From contig JAKSYS010000859.1 of assembly GCA_022925895.1 (NCBI GenBank), positions 1-16,429 of the forward strand: a stretch of 16,429 bases of DNA. Direction: 5' to 3'. The position numbers and the translations under genes were made by a program. Under the pieces are notes generated by a model. It saw only the letters and a program-made list of their open reading frames with translations. It was not told where the DNA came from and ran no database searches. Of this stretch, positions 1 to 8,471 are shown in pieces (positions within the stretch are counted from its first letter, which is position 1; each line of letters opens with the position of its first letter). The stretch is from Fragilaria crotonensis (lineage: Eukaryota; Bacillariophyta; Fragilariophyceae; Fragilariales; Fragilariaceae).

Positions 1-839
1 TGGTCGCATATGGATATATCATCGTTCAATCGACTTGACAAGATCAACCTCAATGTCGGCTCCATTCCAAAAACAAACTTGTTATGTACTGGAATACTCC
101 ATATACGCCCAATAAACTGGACTACACTCCCCAAATCTGGTGTACTGTACCAGGATAGACTCCGTTTTCCGTTGATTGGAAGATACATGGCGTCCGGCAA
201 GGAAACATGAGGAAGGGGATCAGGACTATCATGGGCCAATGAGCCAACCAAGACTCGCACATACGTCGCATACAGAACAACTCGCAAGGAGTGGGTTTAT
301 CATGTATAGGTTGCACCCAAAACCACTTTCGAACGTTCAATCTGTAAAATTGCTTTTGCCGATTAGATACCAGACCTCGTACCTGTATGACTGCTATGGA
401 GTGTTGAAGATGATGATCCATTTCATTCCTTCATGCTTTTAGATCCCATCACTTTACTCCTATACGACTAGAGCAACTAGACCTACCGGTTAGCAATAAG
501 CTTTTGTCGAGTAAAACGGGGTTTACTGTTTGTGATGTACTCGTACAGTACTACCGGTATAGTCATACAGTAGTAGTTGGGAGGTTTGGATTCATGCATA
601 CTGGCACCATGCGTACTGAAGAGAATTTACTGTTGTTGGGGTGCTGTCGTCTGACGTGTAACGTGCTTTCATGACCGTCCGTCTCATCTTCACTTTTTCA
701 GACGCATTGCGCCTTGACACCTCTCCCACAATCCAATCGACAATCCAATCGAACGCGTAATTCAACTCCCACTCCCACTCCCATCAGCTATCAGCTACTC
801 AGTACAGTGCAACTACGCCAAAGTGATCGACTACAGTAC
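1..839. other. Upstream region without a supported gene
   Basis: Short open frames occur on both strands (for example minus 122-421 and plus 176-442), but they overlap each other and none shows a recognisable motif or biased composition. From about 470 on, the DNA contains repeated GTAC-type words typical of the intergenic DNA here. A pyrimidine-rich stretch ending in TTTTTCAG at about 692-700 could be a 3' splice site of an intron in the 5' leader of the following gene, but no convincing donor can be assigned. It probably includes the promoter of the aminotransferase; no TATA box was recognised. Confidence 0.5.
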
Positions 840-1034
840 ATGGGTATGATTACGTTTCCATCTAAAGGTATTCTGGTGTTGCTATCAGTATTGCTCTGGA
901 GCAGCAGTAGCAGCACCAAGAACACGTCCCCCTTTCTTGCGGTGGCATGGGTCGTTCCAATCCCAACTGTAAAGAGAAGATCATCATCAGGATCATCAGC
1001 ATCATCTTCGCATACACGGTTAGCTGCTCAAACC
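840..1034 (+). other. Bipartite plastid presequence with ASAFAP-like motif
   Basis: The first residues after ATG 840/846 form a signal-peptide-like hydrophobic core (GILVLLSVLLW). A Ser-rich stretch follows, then AVA-WVVP at residues 34-40, with Trp 37 just after the presumed signal peptidase site. Next comes a basic, Ser-rich transit segment (VKRRSSSGSSASSSHTRLAA). Secondary plastids of diatoms use this layout, with an aromatic residue, usually Phe, after the cleavage site; Trp is an accepted variant. I infer import into the plastid stroma. Confidence 0.7.
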
Positions 1035-2243
1035 CATATCAACCCACTGATTGATACAATACTTCCAAGTAAAACAGTGGAGATTTTTTCGCTCGTCAAG
1101 GAATTAGAATCACAGGGAGAGCAGGTCACCTCGCTCTGTGTCGGAGAACCTGATTTCCCACCTCCAAAAGCCGTTTTGGAAGCCGCAGCTCAGGCTTTGT
1201 TGGATGGTGACACAAAATACACAGCTGTTACAGGAACGGTGCCTCTTCGAAAAGCCATTAGTCATGATCTCAAGACACGAAAGGGACTCGACTACAATCC
1301 CACTACCGAAATTGTTGTGGCCAATGGGGCCAAGCAGGCAGTCTATCAGGGAATATTGGCAACGGTTGGTGCCGGTGATAAAGTCCTCATCCATGCACCC
1401 TACTGGCCATCCTACCCAGAAATGGTACGATTGGCGGGAGCCGAACCCATTATTGTCGAAACCAAGGCCGACGATGGATTTCTCTTGACACCTGCCGCCC
1501 TACGCACGGCATTGGAAGAACATGCCGATATCAAATTGCTCATTTTTTGCAACCCATCCAATCCCACCGGTGGTGTTCATAATGCCGATCGATTGCAAGA
1601 ATTGGCACTCGTCTTGCAGGATTTCCCACGTGTCCTCGTCTTGTCGGATGAAATCTACGAACGACTCTGTTATACGGGTACCGATTGTCCCTCCATGGCC
1701 ACATACTTGTACGATCGCACTCTCCTTGTCAATGGCTTTAGTAAGGCCTACGCCATGACAGGCTTTCGATTGGGATATTTGGCAGCACCAGCACCATATG
1801 CTCGCGCCTGTACGACATTGCAATCGCAATTCACATCCTGAGCCTCCAGTATTAGTCAAGCGGCAGGAGTGGCAGCGTTGCAACAAGTGCCCGAAGAGGA
1901 ATTGCAAGTTTTGTTTGATGAAATGAAGATGAAACGTGATTATGTACTATCACGATTGGCCAACACCAAGGAAATGCCACATGTCTTTGTGGCAGTCCCC
2001 CCTCAGGGTGCTTTTTATGTATTGCCCGATGTGTCGTATTATATGCAACATTCCACCAACTTTGATGATGTGGAATTTTGCAAAGAACTCCTGCAAACGC
2101 ACAAATTGGCCATTGTGCCCGGATCGGCATTCGGTGCACCGGGGACAGTTCGGATTAGTTATGCCACATCCATGGAGGAACTAACAATTGCCATGGATAA
2201 GTTGCAGACGTATTTGCAAGAGTTGCTGGAGAAAATGGAGTAA
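840..2243 (+). CDS. Plastid-targeted class I aminotransferase (aspartate/prephenate type) with one in-frame TGA
   Basis: PLP enzyme of fold type I, subgroup 1-beta, close to plant plastid prephenate/aspartate aminotransferases, which move an amino group between aspartate or glutamate and oxaloacetate or prephenate (arogenate route to Phe/Tyr). Counting from ATG 840: hydrophobic presequence and Ser-rich linker to about residue 65; NGAKQAV with the subgroup's Lys at 165; CNPSNPTG (237-244); SDEIYE (269-274); PLP-binding Lys 302 in GFSKAYAMTGFRLGY; substrate-carboxylate Arg 438 in GTVRISYA. The frame is open for 467 codons except TGA at codon 334, where the family has Gly in QSQFTS-G-ASSISQ. Homology continues in the same frame without a gap, so this is one gene with a point nonsense change (or an error), not two genes. 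An upstream extension to 714 in the same frame has no ATG, so 840 or 846 is the likely start. Exact substrate preference cannot be read from sequence. Confidence 0.9.
1839..1841 (+). other. In-frame TGA replacing a conserved glycine codon
   Basis: The codons read TTC ACA TCC TGA GCC TCC AGT ATT AGT CAA. Related enzymes have QSQFTSGASSISQ, so TGA stands for GGA, a single G-to-T change. The next base is G and no known readthrough hexanucleotide (such as CTAGGA or CARYYA) follows. It removes the last 133 codons, including the substrate-binding Arg. Confidence 0.85.
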
Positions 2244-2579
2244 AGCTAACGTGTGTGTGATATGTATGATACCTCGATTAAGTCTACAATAGACGGCTTT
2301 ATTGTCATACATAGTTACCCTTCAACTACAGCACTCGCGTCGTAAATTTGTGATACATCGATGCTTGAAACAATCCCAAGACACAACAACGCCCTTTGAT
2401 ATGTGTGTCGAGCGTTCGAAATAATTTGTCAGTTTTATTAGTCACGTCAAGCTCTGTACTGTCGTAGTACAGCATCAGACCATTGTGCGAATTGTTTCAT
2501 TCCCCCATCGACAGCCAACAGATCCATGCACGACCTGCGATCCGAATGGATTTTTTCATGGACTCTTTTCCAAATCCAA
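2244..2579. other. Convergent intergenic region
   Basis: Lies between the tail-to-tail ends of the aminotransferase and the minus-strand hypothetical gene. It must contain both 3' ends and polyadenylation regions, but no clear AATAAA signal or other element was recognised. Confidence 0.5.
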
Positions 2580-3041
2580 TCAATTTGATTTGTGTTTCTT
2601 ACTCGCCGTTTCCATCATTGTCGTCGTGTCATCATCCGGATGATGCTTCTCCTTATTGTGTTGTTGTCGACTATTTGTTTCTTGTTTCATGACATTTGTC
2701 AAGAATGCATTTGAAAATTCCTTGGCATCATGGACATGATCAACCAATGTTGCGTACGAACCGTTTGGATGTCGTGGTGGAGGCAACGGTCCATGATCGT
2801 GTCGGCCGGTGTATGACACTTGTGATGTTACAGTATTGTGGTCGTTGTTGTCATCATTATGGTCGGTGACCATGTTGCCATCATTATGGAGATTGTTGCT
2901 GTTGCTGTGATGATGATGATTGTCATGTGACTTGGACCCTCCAAATTCTTGTACTGTAGTGATCCCATCTGGTAATGTAAAAGTCAACTTGATACCACAG
3001 ACGAACTTTCGTCCTGTTGGACATTGATCGTCCTCCTCCAT
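2580..3041 (-). CDS. Hypothetical small His/Asn/Asp-rich protein
   Basis: A 153-residue open frame starting at ATG 3039-3041; the upstream in-frame sequence has stops (TAG, then TAA TAA), so this is the first possible Met. Residues 1-35 look like an ordered start (GRKFVCGIKLTFTLPDGITT, beta-like). Residues 37-75 are low complexity with His, Asn and Asp runs. Residues 95-120 could form a helix (YATLVDHVHDAKEFSNAFLT), followed by a charged tail rich in His and Asp that ends in KKHKSN, which could be a nuclear signal. The layout strand, helix, acidic tail, basic end faintly recalls small KEOPS Gon7-like subunits, but I cannot support that name. The ordered ends around a simple-sequence middle and the convergent position behind a real gene favour coding; no family is recognised. 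Confidence 0.45.
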   Translation of the reverse strand: MEEDDQCPTGRKFVCGIKLTFTLPDGITTVQEFGGSKSHDNHHHHSNSNNLHNDGNMVTDHNDDNNDHNTVTSQVSYTGRHDHGPLPPPRHPNGSYATLVDHVHDAKEFSNAFLTNVMKQETNSRQQHNKEKHHPDDDTTTMMETASKKHKSN

Positions 3042-3613
3042 CAGATCTCTGGTCGGTATTTATTATCTATACTGGTGCACTGATGGTGTCGCTATTTGCT
3101 ACTCCTCCGAGTACAATGCAGGAATGCAGCAGTCGTTATCAAGAAGACGATGGATATGTTAATGATAGCCTCTTGGAGGTATGACTACGACGAGTATAAG
3201 CAACATTTGGAGGTCCTGAGTCCTGATGCACAACAGACGGGCGATGTGATGTGACTGATTCGAAAAACTCAACATGTTGTACCGTCGTCGGAGTACAAGT
3301 ACGTGTACTGTGTAATACACCACCACTGCAATACTGGAGTACTCGTAATGCGGAATCTTCCATGGGCTACTTACTGTACGATTATTGCTGTCGTGTGGAA
3401 TCGTATCGGTCCAGCATATGCATAGTACGTACTGTACCACCCCATTTCCTTCTCCTGAAAAGGACCCCCTATTGTTACCACGGAAAAGTCAACGGGTCCC
3501 TTGTGTCAACAAAATCCCAAGCAACATGTGTCCTGCTGCCATTGTTGCGAGGATTCGCTGCTGTTCAGGGAGGTCCGGTAAAATGACGTTTCTTCTCGTA
3601 GCTTCTCCATGCA
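3042..3613. other. No supported gene; GTAC-rich DNA
   Basis: Several overlapping frames up to 111 codons exist on both strands (plus 3251-3586, minus 3159-3440), but they have Cys/Tyr-rich, shadow-like compositions and no motif. Words such as GTACTG, AGTACTCG and CGTACTG recur. It may include the promoter of the minus-strand gene ending at 2580. Confidence 0.4.
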
Positions 3614-3703
3614 ATTAATACCAAGCAGAGGTGCGTGGCCGGACCTTCCAGCATACTACTAACCATGTGCATAAAGCTGTTGCAGGACTGGATTAATACC
3701 AAG
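3614..3703. repeat. Pair of 12-bp direct repeats
   Basis: ATTAATACCAAG occurs at 3614-3625 and again at 3692-3703, 78 bases apart. Between them lies GGCCGGACCTTCCAG (3637-3651), a 15-mer found again at 15190-15204. The pair could mark the ends of a small insertion, but no inverted termini were seen. Confidence 0.35.
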
Positions 3704-3970
3704 TTGGAGTTGCATTCTTGGCATCAAGACTTTATTTGCAATCACCAACGCCATGAGCGTCATATGCTTGATCTCACAACAACCCCATAAAGAAACTGCA
3801 CACTATTGAGATCACTGATTCAAAACCCTTGGCTGGTGTACTAGCTCATTAGTAAATAAACCAATATTAGCTGTAAAACAGATGTCATTCAACTGAACCC
3901 AGGAGACACTCACAGGCTCGTATGCTGTCTAGATAACACTGTTTGCTTTGAATCACGGGATAACTTTTCA

Positions 3971-4846
3971 CAAATCACATTTCTCAACTGTCCAACGGTG
4001 CTGATTAGGTTCTCTAATAGCCAGCAAAATGTGTGGAATCCACATGGAATCAATGGCAGCCAGGTCAAGTGCCACAAAGTATCTGCACTTGCAATTACAA
4101 AAAGGACGCACACATATTTGTATGTAGCATCAGGATCAGCTCCCCTGCATTATTTTCTAATCATGATTGACACCATTGTTCCGGAAAAACAGCAAATGAA
4201 ATCTTTTTAAGTGTGCTGCTGTGCTGGTCAATTTGGTCCACACAATTTGTTGCTACCTTGATGTGTGAGTAACTATACCCACTAGATAATTCTCGGTCCT
4301 CCTTTGGCTCAGCACATCTAAACATGATCATAAGTATCAGTGTGTGAGCCAGATTGCTTTAATAAAGAGGGAAATTCACAGGCATAATGGTCGTCATGTT
4401 ACTAAAACATGAATAGTTCACACATTGTAGCTATTTGATGTATTTACACAATCAAGCCTAAGCCTCTACTCAACTTTATCATTCTATAATTAAAACCATC
4501 TTTGAGAACAAGGCAAATTTGTCCTCCATTGAGTCAAATCTTGTTGGCTCATCGAGGAAATCTTCGTAAGCAACAGTTCCTGACCTAGCTACTAACTCCC
4601 TGAACACAAAAATGTAGCCGTCTTTTTGCGTTTGTCAAAATAAATGCATTCAAGGCTTCAACTCCCGGGTAATTGATTTCATCACCTTTCACTTTCATTG
4701 AGCCAGCCAAGAATACACACCATTACAATTGCATGGAGAGTTCTTTAAACAAGTGAGGCATTTAGTTGGTGGTCATCTCTACTAATTTTTGATGCCTCTT
4801 GTGTTTTTTCAATGAACTTGAAGGTGCTGCAAAAATGATGAATCTT
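3971..4846 (-). pseudogene. Possible decayed protein-coding element, unidentified
   Basis: On the minus strand a chain of stop-free stretches with protein-like composition lies in alternating frames: 4748-4846 (33 codons, contains FCSTFKFIEKTQEASK), 4588-4722 (45 codons, SMKVKGDEINYPGVEALNAF), 4482-4634 (51 codons, DGYIFVFRELVARSGTVAYE), 4164-4358 (65 codons, KVATNCVDQIDQHSSTLKK) and 3971-4129 (53 codons, with a Cys cluster PFCNCKC and RYFVALDLAAIDSMW). The overlap at 4588-4634 sits at a run of A, as expected for a frameshift. The pattern suits an old transposon gene read through indels. I do not recognise the family: the VDQIDQ piece is vaguely like the VD-x-x-DQ segment of piggyBac transposases, too little for a call. 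Stop-free stretches of this size can occur by chance, and the plus strand also has a 70-codon frame here. Confidence 0.3.
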
Positions 4847-5410
4847 TTAGTTGGTGCGCCACAATTTCATCATCACTTCATTTCCCACTCTGTTTGCTGT
4901 TCACAGCTTGTGTTGACCATGCCAGTCCAGCTTAATGACCCAAGACTCTACATTGGTGCCTCAGTTGAAGCAAAGTTGCTTGGCCAAGAGAATGCCCCTG
5001 GTGGCTGCTGGTCATTCCCCTGCCATCACCCATCACATTCATTCTTACCAATTACTATGTGTTAGTATAGACTACTATACAACTGCAAAGAGCTAAAGCA
5101 TGACAGTATTTTGTACCGGTAGTTAGGGGCTGCCGTACACCGTAACACTTCTGCAGGAATTCTTACAGTACAAGGAGTACTCCAGACTGAACTGGACCAG
5201 CCGCCGAGACACCTACACTGCATTACGGATGTACCTATAATTCATGAAACAAATAAAGCAACCATGTAGGTCATAGTATATTCCCCAAGTAGAAAAAACT
5301 CCGTGCTGTCGCCGTGCTAAAATGGAGGATTCCGGCGTACGACAGTACGTATAAATGGTAAGAAATAGTTTTGTATCGTACTAGTACAGTAGAAAACATA
5401 CTACGGCGAG
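4847..5410. other. No supported gene; GTAC-rich 3' flank of the Crypton relic
   Basis: The plus-strand frame 4799-5065 (88 codons) shows no motif. From 5100 to 5400 the DNA is dense in GTAC and CGTAC words, with a segment reading ACGACAGTACGTATAAATGG. It probably includes the 3' flank of the minus-strand recombinase gene; no target duplication or terminal repeat could be matched to the other side of that gene. Confidence 0.4.
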
Positions 5411-6345
5411 CTAAACTCGGAAGTTGGGATTCAGAGTCCCATCCTTCTTATCCCTCTTAAGTCCATTAATGATGTTGGTCACTGAAGTCTGACCGCCATA
5501 GACAGCATAAATCTTGTCTATGGCAGTCTCTGCCGTGTCACCTTGCCGAATCAGTCGTCCCACCAAATCCCACACCACCTTTCGGCGGTGGTACCGATGC
5601 TTTGAGCGACCTCGCTCAGAGTAGGAGAACAGTCTAGCTGCTTTCCTCCCACCGACACCATGATGATACTCTTGCCAGAGGTCGTGAAGACTTCTGGGCG
5701 TCGGCATCAGCGTCGCCATCATTGCGAGGTCGTTCGCAGCAGCTCGTTCGGGTACCTCCGCTGCGCCTTCGTCGTCTCCTCTCCCCCCACCAGCAGTCCG
5801 TTGTGAGGCAGGTTGCAATGCAATTTGCCTCATGTTACCATTCAAAATGCCAAAGCACCGCTCCAGATTCACCTTGATTACGTTAATCGCTGTTTTGAGC
5901 TCCAAGTTGTCTTGTCGTAGTGAGAGTAAACCTGATTGCATTCCCAACAACTGATTTCGAATTGCCACATTGTTTGTCCCGGGCACACCGCCATGTTGTC
6001 CAGCAACTCCGTCAACTTCAATTGTCCCAACCATGTCAATAAACACTGCTCCATGATCGCCCGACACTGTCACTGCCATCTTCTTGATTGGATTAAACTC
6101 GGCATCATAGTCAGCACCACGAACATGCTCCCATTCCAAAAGTACATCTCGTTTGAAATCATTCGGAATATACTCGTAAGCAACTGGCGAGCAAATCAGC
6201 CACAACAAAGCCTTACCAAGTACAAGACAAGCGGAATCAGGGAGTCGCTTCCTGATATTCGGAACGACGTGACTCAGGACAAATGTGTTCATCATCGTCG
6301 CGTCGAGTGCGGGATCTGACACAGCCATAAAAGCAAGGACCACCA
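5411..6345 (-). pseudogene. C-terminal segment of the Crypton-like element: GCR1_C DNA-binding domain
   Basis: Part of a 399-codon frame that opens at 6610, but only the portion below about 6345 is in the true frame; the first ~95 codons are out-of-frame recombinase sequence plus the edge of the insertion. The true part has MNTFVLSHVVPNIRKRLPDS, LGKALLW and FNPIKKMAVTVSGDHGAVFI, then a coiled-coil-like helix (NQLLGMQSGLLSLRQDNLEL) leading to NMRQIALQP, an acidic and Ala-rich linker, and a terminal domain starting TPRSLHDLWQEYHHGVGGRK and ending near LNPNF. That last part matches the Gcr1/Msn1/Hot1 C-terminal DNA-binding domain, which in fungi has also been linked to Cryptons. It is open to the end, so this end has decayed less than the core. 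Confidence 0.7.
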
Positions 6346-6518
6346 CCACACAACTTCTCAGCAACCTTTGCGTCTGGGTAAGGAAGTTCAACGTCATCAT
6401 ACACGTCTGATACTCTACCTGATCCCTTCCATCGGCCTCTGATATCCTTCTCATCCTTGGTCTCTCCACATCTTCGCGCGAATGTAGCGGCATACTTTCG
6501 AATACTGTGACTTCCCAG
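6320..6518 (-). other. Recombinase catalytic motif segment (HxxR and Tyr) in a shifted frame
   Basis: Read on the minus strand from 6518, the frame gives LGSHSIRKYAATFARR, CGETKDEKDIRGRWKGSGR, VSDVYDDVELPYPDAKVAEK and LCGGGPCFY without a stop. H-x-x-R is the second catalytic signature of tyrosine recombinases, and the Tyr in SDVYDD is the probable nucleophile. This frame differs from the one that carries the GCR1_C part, so a frameshift lies at about 6310-6345. Confidence 0.75.
6503..6518. repeat. Target site duplication, left copy
   Basis: TACTGTGACTTCCCAG, identical to 7362-7377. On the minus strand it codes the LGSHS part of the recombinase H-x-x-R motif. Confidence 0.8.
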
Positions 6519-6618
6519 AATTTTTTCCGAGGAGTTTTTGCCAAGTAAGTGGTTGTTTCTACGTGAGTTCTGGTACGTTTTCTACGCAACTTAGAGCACA
6601 ACAAAGTCAAGTCAACGG

Positions 6619-7239
6619 ATGGCGCTACAGCCTTCCCCCGACCTCTCGTCTACAAGTATCAACACCAATATGCTTGAGAATGATTGTGGTGCAATTGGCA
6701 TCAACGCGTATGGAGTGGTTGCAGCGTTTGAGGTATCATCAGATGTGCGACGTGATCGATTTTTTCCTCATGTAGAAACCGGTATTGTTTCTACGCTGTC
6801 TATCCCCCGAATTTTGCTTGATTCAACACCATCAGCGACGAAGGACCTCCGACCGATTGCTGGTATCCATTCCAGCACCGTGACCTATTTTACTGCTGAC
6901 CGAAGTACTGTGACGAAATCCGATATGACTATTGGGGTGACTCCACCCAGTTCCATGACCCAACACCTTTCCGCTACGCGCCCTTTGGCGTTTCAAATGA
7001 CCGAACACACCGCTACCAAATTCCGAACGAAAGTTGGAGTGACCCGATCCTCCGAGTATACCGCTACGCACCATATGGTGGTGCTCTACATGCTACCGAC
7101 GTACACTGCGACAACTAAACCTACGGCAACTAAGTTCAATGATCCAAGGTTTTTCCCGCACTACAGTCACCCTCCCTATGATACGACGACTCCATGCAGC
7201 ATTATTTGGCACAATTTCAGTACGAAAGTACTGCAGTAA
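6619..7239 (+). CDS. Thr/Ser-rich open frame inside the insertion, doubtful
   Basis: A 206-codon frame starting ATG 6619 and ending 122 bases before the poly(T) end, a position like that of the LINE stop codon in the second insertion (134 bases before its end). The protein would be rich in Thr and Ser (for example HSSTVTYFTADRSTVTKSD) and partly made by a degenerate DNA repeat at 6955-7068. It has no domain, signal peptide or membrane segment I recognise. It may be a genuine cargo frame of the retroposon or a chance open frame; I lean slightly to chance. Confidence 0.25.
   Translation: MALQPSPDLSSTSINTNMLENDCGAIGINAYGVVAAFEVSSDVRRDRFFPHVETGIVSTLSIPRILLDSTPSATKDLRPIAGIHSSTVTYFTADRSTVTKSDMTIGVTPPSSMTQHLSATRPLAFQMTEHTATKFRTKVGVTRSSEYTATHHMVVLYMLPTYTATTKPTATKFNDPRFFPHYSHPPYDTTTPCSIIWHNFSTKVLQ
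6772..6794. repeat. Short hairpin inside the insertion
   Basis: GTAGAAAC (6772-6779) and GTTTCTAC (6787-6794) form an 8-bp stem with a 7-base loop CGGTATT. GTTTCTACG also occurs near the start of the insertion at about 6554-6562. Confidence 0.5.
6955..7068. repeat. Degenerate repeat, three copies
   Basis: RTGACC followed by 7-16 bases and CCGCTAC occurs at 6955-6977, 6997-7016 and 7039-7067. Related RTGAC words continue upstream to about 6880. This looks like an eroded minisatellite inside the insertion. Confidence 0.45.
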
Positions 7240-7361
7240 CAGAAAACAATTATGGTGGCCTCTACTGTACCCCAGGGTAGCGGTCATCCGTGTGAGTCGA
7301 GTTCCGTCTTCGTCCGGAACAGCGGCAGCACGTAAAATAGATATTCGGTTTTTTTTTTTTT

Positions 7362-7377
7362 TACTGTGACTTCCCAG
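7362..7377. repeat. Target site duplication, right copy
   Basis: Second copy of the 16-mer; its first T may belong to the preceding T run, so the duplication is 15 or 16 bp. Confidence 0.8.
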
Positions 7378-7571
7378 CATGGACACTTCACCTCCTCCTC
7401 TTTCGGCACCTTGTTGTTCGCCTCTGAATTCCTCACGCCTGAACAGGACAGTAAATGCAGCTGAATCATTGCCTTAGACTTAAGTCCGCCTTCAGGAACA
7501 TGTGTACGTCGTCGCTGATACCAAAAACGTACGGCGAATTCATTGCTGTCGGATTCAATTTCAGATTCAAC

Positions 7572-8471
7572 TCAAGCCACAAAGCAAGTGAGCAAAGAAC
7601 ACAATACAGGATTTAGAGAACCAAGCACAATTTGCCATGGTGCATCTGTCGTCATCCACATTTTGGACCAGTTCAACCTTGTTTTCAGAGCGCTCGCAAA
7701 CGTGTCATGTACTCGAATGTGTTCCAATACTAGTTGCGTTGAGTCATCCACCCGAGCTATCAAATGAAATTGAAAGTTTGTCATCGCCAATATACCATAC
7801 CTTTTCCAGAAAACATCATGTGCATTATTGCTCCTACGGCCTGCAGATAGAACATTACGATTCAAAAGGTCATGCATAGCAACAAATTCCTGACCTAACA
7901 TTGGACGTTGAGTTTGCGAATCCACCCCTTGTTTTCTCGCCTCCTTCTTCTTGACGCGCTTGATGAGGGCATTCACCAGCGCACTGCGGGTAGGGTTTCC
8001 TTCACTTCTAGTCATACTCCACGTCGCGATTCGGCATGAAAAACGAAATTGCTTTTTGTCCATTGCCAACGAGTTTGCTCGTGCCGAAATTGGGTTTGCA
8101 TCCCCTGCCGGCTCCGTTGTCCCAAACGCCTTCATATTCAGATACCTTGACACATCACTTGGGGTAATAGCAGCCAACACTTCCATTGCATGCACATGAT
8201 CACGAGAATACTCACTTCCAACCGCTCGGTTGTGGACAAACGACATGAATGAAGCAAGAATACATTTGTACTTATTCAGAATTTTGGTGTCGACCATGAT
8301 AAGAACAGTACTCTTGTTTTGTGCGAATGTACTACAAACATGTAGAAGAGTACCTCGGGAAAAAAGTTGCATTCGTTCCATATACGAAGGACGTAAGTAT
8401 ACCGTAGGTGCAACAGATGTTGCAGATGCCAAAATGCTGGTACTATTGTTTGCAGTTGATATGCCCCACAC
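7572..8471 (-). pseudogene. N-terminal segment of the Crypton-like recombinase
   Basis: A 299-codon open frame carrying the recombinase core-binding region and the first half of the catalytic domain. Family-like words are DVSRYLNMKAFGTTEP, GNPTRSALVNALIKRVKKKE, FHLIARVDDSTQ (box I Arg, residue 240) and KTRLNWSKMW...DAPWQIVLGSLNP. Two internal segments are out of frame relative to the family. At residues about 138-150 the neighbouring frame gives KAISFFMPNRDVE, and near residue 270 the neighbouring frame gives NVDDDR. So even this long frame is a patched pseudogene with compensating indels. The TGA at 7572-7574 then stops it. Starting at 8471 is arbitrary; no promoter was seen. Confidence 0.7.

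Larger units (their letters stand above)
6519..7361 (+). mobile_element. 843-bp insertion with poly(T) end and 16-bp target duplication
   Basis: The 16-mer TACTGTGACTTCCCAG stands at 6503-6518 and 7362-7377. Removing one copy and the DNA between restores the recombinase reading LGSHSIRK across the junction, which proves insertion. The insert starts AATTTTTTCCGAGGAG and ends CACGTAAAATAGATATTCGG plus 13-14 T. No inverted terminal repeat is visible. Length of duplication and homopolymer end fit target-primed reverse transcription (LINE or SINE type). The end resembles the 3' end of the LINE fragment at 13864-14422, so I orient it plus. No LINE coding motif was found inside, so it is probably a non-autonomous or chimeric retroposon. 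Confidence 0.75.
5411..8471 (-). pseudogene. Crypton-like tyrosine recombinase with GCR1_C domain, broken
   Basis: Transposon gene for a YR-type recombinase that would cut and rejoin DNA through a covalent Tyr link. Reading down the minus strand: N-terminal part in 7572-8471 (GNPTRSALVNALIKRVKKKE, then TNFQFHLIARVDDSTQ with the box I Arg at 7752-7754); TGA at 7572-7574; SPYVFGISDDVH at about 7505-7541 and VPEGGLKSKAMIQ at about 7461-7500 in different frames; an 843-bp insertion; LGSHSIRKYAATFARR with His 6507-6509 and Arg 6498-6500; SDVYDDVELPYPD with the likely nucleophile Tyr at 6399-6401; finally a C-terminal GCR1_C domain (about 5432-5704). Frames change at about 8020-8060 and 7640-7670 (compensating indels in KKAISFFMPNRDVE and SKNVDDDR), 7460-7545 and 6310-6345. 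The gene cannot be translated whole. Family assignment is from remembered motifs of stramenopile Cryptons. Confidence 0.8.

Noticed and set aside
1839-1841. Selenocysteine codon
   Set aside because: Relatives carry Gly, not Cys or Sec, at this place, the residue is not catalytic, and no SECIS-like element was recognised downstream.
1842-2243. Separate small gene beginning at 1869
   Set aside because: 1869 is GTG in the same frame as the aminotransferase, and the sequence is plainly its C-terminal third.
5411-6610. One intact 399-residue protein
   Set aside because: The first ~95 codons are out-of-frame recombinase sequence plus insertion edge; the real motifs of that stretch are in another frame.
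7093-7386. 97-codon minus frame as an independent gene
   Set aside because: It begins in the duplicated recombinase LGSHS codons and then runs through the poly(A) strand and antisense of the insertion.
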